Below, piece by piece: positions 58,408 to 64,000 of a stretch of DNA of 64,000 nt. The notes below the pieces were generated by a model that was not told the DNA's origin, ran no database searches, and was given only the letters and a program-made list of their open reading frames with translations. The first letter of the stretch is position 1; the number at the start of each line of letters is the position of its first letter. The stretch lies in contig NW_004450661.1 of the NCBI RefSeq assembly GCF_000321225.1, forward strand, positions 81,591 to 145,590. The letters run 5' to 3'. The position numbers and the translations under genes are program-made. This stretch comes from Odobenus rosmarus divergens (Eukaryota > Chordata > Mammalia > Carnivora > Odobenidae).

Positions 58408-58612
58408 TTTTTTTTTTTAAGATTTTATTTATTTATTTGAGAGAGAGAGAATGAGAGAGAGAGAGAGAGCACATGAGAGGGGGGAGGGTCAGAGGGAGAA
58501 GCAGACTCCCTGCTGAGCAGGGAGCCTGATGCGGGACTCGATCCCAGGACTCCAGGATCATGACCTGAGCCGAAGGCAGTCGCTTAAACAACTGAGCCAC
58601 CCAGGCGCCCCC
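58408..58612 (-). mobile_element. CAN-SINE, antisense
   Basis: Poly(T), reversed tail, a (GA)n block, body and reversed head (gagccacccaggcgcccc). A 12-bp target duplication, gaaggaagtctt, lies at 58396-58407 and 58614-58625. Confidence 0.96.
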
Positions 58613-58625
58613 GGAAGGAAGTCTT

Positions 58626-60009
58626 GAAAAGATCTGACATTGAAAACGCTACCCTGGGGGTAGGATATTAAAGTCTTGAGGCCCCTGGCACCACTACGAA
58701 TGGGTCTTATGGCCCAAGCTCCTCTCTTTTGCTTCTACTTTTTTCTTTTTTTGCTTCTTCTCCCTTTGTTGTTTCTTTTTGTGTGTGTGTGTCTCATTTT
58801 TCTCCTGTGATGAACTGCACCACCCCCCAAGACACACATTCACTCCATCCTAAGCCTGTGAATATGTGATACCTCATATGCAGTCATGTTTATGCCGTGT
58901 GCCTCAAAGAGGATAGAAGCACTAATAATGCTTCTGATTGTGACTTAGAAAAACAAGAGCTCCTCCCTCCCTTCCTGAAAAGAGCCTTCAATACTGACAA
59001 CTCCCTTTGTGAGAAGAACAAAGACAGCCCATGTGGTGGGCCTGTGGGAGCAAAGAGAACAGTTATAGAAAAGACTGGAGAGAGAAAGTGATGAAACCAG
59101 ACTCACTGCAACCAAAGGAAGGCAGGCTCAAAAACCAAGAGAGAGGAGATGCCGTGGAGGCCAAACAGGAGACAGGCTATGGGCTGAGACCTCTCTGAGC
59201 AGGGACCTGCAGAGAAGGCTTTGGGCGGAGGAAAAGCTACAGGCACCAACTCCAAGTTTGCTTGTGTCCCAGTTGTGTTTCTTACAATGATAAACACCTT
59301 CTTCCCTCACAAAACTCAGGAGTTGGGCTACAAGCCACATGATGGGCTTAGAGTTTATCACAGACTGATGCCCTACAATAAAGAGGAGGGGAGCAGGATT
59401 TAAGGGGACAGTGGCTGGATTTTGAGTTTCAGGGAACTGATACCACAGAGGAAGGTCCTTTGACTAATTATAAATACAGGGAGGCGATGATCAGCCATCA
59501 GTGGGCCATCTTATTGTATGTGTGTTTTGCCCATTATGATCAATGATCTTTCTCCTGCTGTTAACTATGCCTTCCATCACCACCCCCATCCACACACACA
59601 CTTGTGTCCCCCTGGGTACCTTTTTACCCAGGGATGGCTATCATCTATGTGCCTGCCTTTGAATGTGCTGAATGACCAAGTCTTCAGATGAGCAAGGGGA
59701 GGGGATATTGCAGAGGAAGCTCAAGCACCGAAGGCCTGCCATGCCCACACCCCTCCTCAGGAAAACTGACCCTGTGAATGAGTAACTGGTCTCTCATCTG
59801 GCGATCTGGCTGCCAAAGGGCCTGGCTCAAGTGCTCCGCATCACCAAGAATGGTAAGGACCAACTGAACAATGAGATCCTCTCTCAGGGAGTTGCTCTGT
59901 GAGCCTTATGGAGACAAAAGAGAAGGAAAAGAGAAAGAGAAAAAATAAGGAGAAGGGTCTTTGAGTAACTAACAGGGAAGATTTAGTGTAGGATTACAAC
60001 TCCCTCATC
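58626..60009. other. No gene recognised
   Basis: About 1.4 kb without a supportable gene. A (GT)n run lies at about 58780-58793. Short frames on both strands have no domain. Confidence 0.4.
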
Positions 60010-60025
60010 AAATCACCAGGCTTCC
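60010..60025. repeat. Target-site duplication, left of HMGA1 retrocopy
   Basis: aaatcaccaggcttcc, 16 bp, repeated exactly at 61863-61878 after the poly(A) tail. Confidence 0.95.
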
Positions 60026-61862
60026 CTCCTCTAATTGGGACTTCGAGCCAGGCCTATTTCCGGCGCTGGCGCGGCTCCAAGAAGGCAACCGCATTTTCCA
60101 CCCGCGGCGGCGGCGGCGGCGGCGGAGCCAGGCCGGTCCTCAGCGCCCAGCACCGTAGCTCCCGGCAGCCCGGAGCGTGCACCGCAGGCCGGCGGCCGAG
60201 CTCGCACATCCCAGCCATCGCTCCTCCACCTGCTCCAGAGAGAAGGGAAGATGAGCGAGTCGAGCTCGAAGTCCAGCCAGCCCTTGGCCTCCAAGCAGGA
60301 AAAGGACGGCCTGAGAAGCAGGGGCGGGGCAGGCCGCGCAAGCTGCCCCCGAAAGGAACCCGGCGAAGTGCCAACACCTAAGAGACCTCGGACCTCCGAC
60401 CAAAGGGAAGCAGAACCAAGGGTGCTGCCAAGACCCGGAAAACTACCACAACTCCAGGGAGGAAACCAAGGAGCAGACCCAAAAAACTGGAGAAGGAGGA
60501 AGAAGAGGGCATCTCGCAGGAATCCTCCGAGGAGGAGCAGAGACCGCGCCGCCAGCTCCGCCGCCGCCGAGGAGCAGTTTCCCTCTGGGACTGGACGGCG
60601 CCCTCCGCTCCCCCCGCCCCCCAGGCCCACGCACCGCCGCCACCCACCTGCGCGCTCACCACCACACTCCACAGCACACCAGCCGCTGCGGGCCCCAAGG
60701 CCCGAGTGGGGAGCAGTTTCCTTTGGTTTCCAGCGAGCCCTCATCCACATGCACACTAGCCCTTCCAGACAAAGCCGACTGCCCACCTCACCGCCCCCTG
60801 CCCCTTCTGCGTCCCCTTGCTCCGTGGTGGGGACGTTATTGACTGGGCTCTTGGTTTGCGGGGGGGTGGGGGTGGGAATCCCTTCTCCATTCTTCCCTCT
60901 GGCTTCCCACTAAGGGGCCTGGGAGGGCTCCCCTGGCCTTAAAAGGGGCCCATGCCCTGTCTCTCATTCTGATCTGCCCCACTCCATAGCACCGGCAACA
61001 GTAGGCATGGCCGGGGGGGCGGCGCTCGGCCCCAGGATGCCACCCCAAGCGGCCTGTGCCTCACGAGGTGCGGCTCACACCCACTTTCCTTCCCTCCCCC
61101 CTTGCCGGGTCCTTGCTCTAGGTCAGACAGCCCCCTTTGGACACAGGAAGGAAGGCAGGAGGGGTCTGAGCCCCCTACTCTAAATGGACTCCAGCCCACC
61201 TCCCCACTCCCCAGTCTATTGCCGTGAGGGAAATGCAGTCCCCCTTTCTCCAGGTGAGGTCCAGGAGGCCCAGGTTCCCTGCGGCGGCCTCCTAAGGTGG
61301 GCTGGAGCCACTGCCCAACCCCATCCGCTTCCACCCTAGGCCTCAGTTTCCCCTTTTCTCACATGGGGCACTAATAACAAGGAGCTAGCCTTGCCCACTC
61401 CCACCCTTCTGCTCCTCCCCACCCCCCAAGGTTCTGGTTCCATTTTTTCCTCTGTTCACAAACTGCGTCTGGACAGTTGCGTTGTTTTCGTTCAATGTTT
61501 CCATTCTTAGACATCCGTCATTGCTGCTGTGACCAGCGCCAAATGTTCATCCTCATTGCCGCCTCCTGTTCTGCCCACGTTCCCCTCCTCCGAGATGCTC
61601 TTAGGGGAAGGGGCCCAGGGCAGAGTAGGCTGGGTTACCGACCACCCCAGTCCCAGGGAAGTTGGGGTCCTTCCCCTAGGCTGCTGCAGCAGAGTGGGGG
61701 AGGCTGTATTGACCACCGAGGGTGTAGGGGCCACTTCTCCCCCATTCTGCTGGGGAGGAGGGAGCCATTATTTGTCCCAGCCTGGGGTCCCCCCATCTGG
61801 TTTCCTATTTGCAGTTACTGGAATAAAAAAAAAAAAAAAATACCTTTTCTGGAAAAAAAAAA
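60026..61862 (+). pseudogene. HMGA1: HMGA1 processed pseudogene (HMGA1b-type retrocopy)
   Basis: HMGA1 is a small nuclear protein that binds AT-rich minor grooves through three AT-hooks. This copy is intronless and includes 5' UTR (with a GGC run at about 60104-60125), coding remnant 60251-60540, a long 3' UTR, AATAAA at 61822-61827 and a tail ending at 61862. The start MSESSSKSSQPLASKQEKDG is intact. A 1-base deletion after codon 20 shifts the first AT-hook out of frame; a 1-base insertion near 60351-60353 restores KEP.EVPTPKRPR; a 2-base insertion after 60390 then shifts everything downstream. The second and third AT-hooks and the acidic tail are readable only in another frame. The stop codon has become AGA at 60541. 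The 11-residue segment specific to HMGA1a is absent, as in HMGA1b mRNA. The overlapping 292-codon and 251-codon frames are GC-rich by-products. Confidence 0.95.
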
Positions 61863-61878
61863 AAATCACCAGGCTTCC
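61863..61878. repeat. Target-site duplication, right of HMGA1 retrocopy
   Basis: Exact repeat of 60010-60025; its first bases merge with the poly(A) tail. Confidence 0.95.
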
Positions 61879-62434
61879 ACTGGACTCCTGGAGTTGGAGC
61901 CTTTGCCAGTGCTGATTCCTCTGCCCGGAGTACCATTCTCTCATTTGCCCGGCAATGTCCCCTCATGTCCAAAGCATATTTAACCTGAAAAATCAGGAGG
62001 GGTGCCAGAAGAAGCACCTAGAGGACACTCCTGGAATAACTGGTTCCTGGAAAAGTCTAGAAGGATAAAGAGAAGGCAATGCCTAACCTGGATACAAGAG
62101 CTCCTAAAGAGTCATCCCCAGTTCCTGCACAGTGGTAGTGGATGGTCTCCTGAACTTGGCACTTCATCCCAACTACGCCAGAGGAGGCTCTGCTTTGACC
62201 CACCGTCTCCCAAGATCAGGGTGCAGTCACTGATTGGCGTCTTAGTTGCAGAAACAGCTGAACCCCAATCTAAACAAGCTCCAATCTTGCTTCTCATTTT
62301 TTTAAACAATGCTGACAAATCAGTTTCAGATAAGAAAGAAGTAACAATAAAGGAGGGGGAAACTAATTTAGATGAAACAGTTGGTTCAACAATTTTTCCT
62401 GGATTTAATCTTGGGAGACAGAGTGCTAAGATGG
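61879..62434. other. No gene recognised
   Basis: The plus-strand frame 62002-62478 (158 codons) is the longest outside repeats and the retrocopy here. It has no domain I recognise, uses no splice context I can support, and ends inside a MIR. I do not call it a gene. Confidence 0.4.
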
Positions 62435-62640
62435 AAATACTTGGGTTTTATTGTCAGACAAACCCAGCCCTTCTGTGAAGCCTTGGACAAACATTGTAAC
62501 CTATCTGAGCCCAGTTTCCTTAAGTGAAATGCCTATATGAATACCTGCATCATAGAAGTGTGAGGAATAAATGTGATAATATGTGTAGAAAACTTTGAGC
62601 ATATTTGGTTGTAAATAAATGTTAGCTTTATGTGCTAATA
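62435..62640 (+). mobile_element. MIR element
   Basis: 'gaagccttggacaaacattg', 'ctgagcccagtttccttaag', 'gtgaggaataaatgtgataa' follow MIR order. Confidence 0.82.
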
Positions 62641-62724
62641 TATTGAGCTGTTAAAATATATCCCTGCCACCCTCTAGTTCCCCCTTTCCTGTTCCTTTTT
62701 CTAGCAGGTAATTGTCCTTGAATT

Positions 62725-62810
62725 TCTTCATTCAAAGGAGATTTATTGAGAGCCTACTATATGACAGATGCCATTCTAGGTGCTGGGAATATTGTAGTAT
62801 ATAAAATATA
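62725..62810 (-). mobile_element. LINE-2 3' end, antisense
   Basis: 'ttcattcaaaggagatttat', 'tgagagcctactatatgac' and 'attctaggtgctgggaatat' are the reversed L2 end. Confidence 0.82.
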
Positions 62811-63229
62811 CAAAGCATTATTTCCTTGGAGCCACAGACACTGAAAAGCAAAACATAACCAACCTTCAAAAGAAAAGCAAAACAAAACAAAAAAAAAACC
62901 CAGAAAGTGTAATGGATTTGCTTTCAAAAGCCCAAGTCCCCAGTAAGAGAAAGCATTTGAGTCTAGATACAATGCTCTGGCAGAAACAATGGGGGAAGCC
63001 TGGTTTCCAGACTAAAAAGAGACTGTTTGGGCAAGAAACTGGGGAGACAAAGACAGATGGGGCACAGTGGAGGCTTCTTTGTTCCGGGGAGACTGCAGAA
63101 CTCCAGAGAGACATGGCTACAGAGTCCACAGGGGACATTTTGCCAACTGGCCACCTGCATGGACGTTTTGTTTGGGCTTCAGTATTGTCCCACGCTTCAT
63201 TTGAAAAAAGAATTAGGGTGTGAAACACT
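62811..63229. other. No gene recognised
   Basis: Overlapping frames of about 100 to 120 codons on opposite strands, none with a domain. An A-rich run lies at about 62877-62898. Confidence 0.4.
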
Positions 63230-63345
63230 TAAGAGGTAATTGGATCCACCTCTTATTTTATAGATGAGGAATTTGAGGCTCAGAACAGTGCAGTAACTTA
63301 GCCAATTCACATAGTAAGAGAGTGGGTCATGGTGTGCATAACCTA
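63230..63345 (+). mobile_element. MIR fragment
   Basis: 'tattttatagatgaggaatt' and 'tgaggctcagaacagtgcag' are MIR core phrases. Confidence 0.78.
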
Positions 63346-63387
63346 GATGTAGATGGTACTGACCATGGGAGGCCAGGCTCAGAAAGA

Positions 63388-63560
63388 TGCATAAAAACCA
63401 CTTGGGGGTGGGGGAGCGTTGGGGGGTAGGTCATAAAATGTGGATTCCCAGGCCCCACTCTAAGGGCTTTTGATTCAATCGGTCTGTAATAGAGCCAGAG
63501 GAAACTGCATTTAATAGGCACCCCGGAGTGATTCTGATGCAGATGGTCTGAGGACTAATT
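63388..63560 (-). mobile_element. MER5-type MITE, antisense
   Basis: 'tgtggattcccaggccccac', 'gattcaatcggtctg' and 'gagtgattctgatgcagatg' are the reversed MER5 order. Confidence 0.75.
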
Positions 63561-64000
63561 GCCAACCTAGGCCTCTCTGGTGCTAATTTGTATGGAAACC
63601 CACAATCTCTGAGATGTAATAAGGTGGCATCAGTTCCATAAAATCCCTGGCTAGTGCAGCTCCCTTCCATAGGTGTGAGCCGAACCTCTTCAGCTGAGTT
63701 ATGGCATGTATTTGCATAAATTACCATGAGAAACTTGTTAATATTTCCTAGATATCTTTTTTCATTGCTCCATTAGACAAGGCTTTGTGCTTTTGTTTGG
63801 GGCTGAATGTCAGCCAATTGGAATCCACAACTGTGATGGCATAGAACTTGAGGTGGTAATTTATTCTCCTCATGGAGCCCTGGTGTCACCTATCTGTTCA
63901 AAAAAATGCTACCTGAAATCAGTTGAATTTTATCATGCAAATTATAGGAAGTGTTATCATTATAAGCAGCAGGAGGTTCCTGATTTGCTATCATTTACGA
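63561..64000. other. No gene recognised
   Basis: Unique-looking sequence to the window end; nothing supportable. Confidence 0.4.

Noticed and set aside
1331..58612. tRNA genes at SINE heads
   Set aside because: The A- and B-box-like sequences belong to tRNA-derived SINEs; no full cloverleaf with acceptor stem is present.
60031..60913. Opposed frames of 251 and 292 codons
   Set aside because: Both lie on the GC-rich HMGA1 retrocopy. The plus frame starts in its 5' UTR, passes its frameshifts and ends in the former 3' UTR; the minus frame is a GC shadow.
61477..61983. 168- and 128-codon frames
   Set aside because: They cover the HMGA1 3' UTR copy and its poly(A) runs (lysine stretches).
62002..62478. 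158-codon plus-strand frame
   Set aside because: No recognisable domain, no exon context, and its end lies in a MIR element.

Overview
This window is mammalian nuclear DNA from a carnivoran. The evidence is at least fifteen tRNA-derived CAN-SINEs, with the diagnostic head ggcacctgggtggctcag, an A/B-box promoter region, a CT-rich stretch and an (AAAT)n/poly(A) tail. Their body reads 'catcgggctccctgctcagc', which fits the caniform (arctoid: mustelid, bear, pinniped, panda) versions better than the felid or modern dog SINEC_Cf versions. That narrower placement is inference.

I find no functional protein-coding gene, rRNA, tRNA gene or CRISPR array. Open reading frames are short, overlap on both strands, and fall in SINEs, L1/L2 relics, simple repeats or the pseudogene. 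The window reads as intergenic or deep intronic DNA. The only gene-derived object is a full-length processed copy of HMGA1 (short, HMGA1b-type splice form) at 60026-61862. It has a 16-bp target-site duplication, a retained AATAAA and a poly(A) tail, and it is broken by frameshifts and loss of the stop codon.

Layout. 1-10 kb: L2 relics, a CpG-rich unique patch at 3.2 kb, a complete Tigger-type MITE (7318-7660), an ERVL-like LTR (7780-8332) and SINEs. 10-18 kb: minus-strand L1 relics, SINEs, and an assembly gap (14886-14935) flanked on both sides by duplicated sequence that looks like a scaffolding artefact. 18-30 kb: a second ERVL-like LTR (19524-20084), MLT1 LTRs, hAT-Charlie MITEs, L2, MIR and SINEs. 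30-32.3 kb: a nested complex in which an old plus-strand L1 is interrupted by two younger L1 fragments, one of which carries a SINE. 36.3-37.4 kb: an L2 split by an MLT1 LTR. 40-41.6 kb: two adjacent copies of one ancient repeat. 44-57 kb: SINEs, MIR, MER5, a GAAA/GGAA array, a CpG- and G-quadruplex-rich unique segment (51.9-52.4 kb) and a 290-bp GGT/GAT array. 58-64 kb: a SINE, the HMGA1 retrocopy, MIR, L2 and MER5 relics.

No set of genes works together here. The interesting content is retrotransposition history, a probable misassembly, and a few unique patches that may be regulatory. Repeat family names come from recognising consensus sequences by eye; no library search was run.
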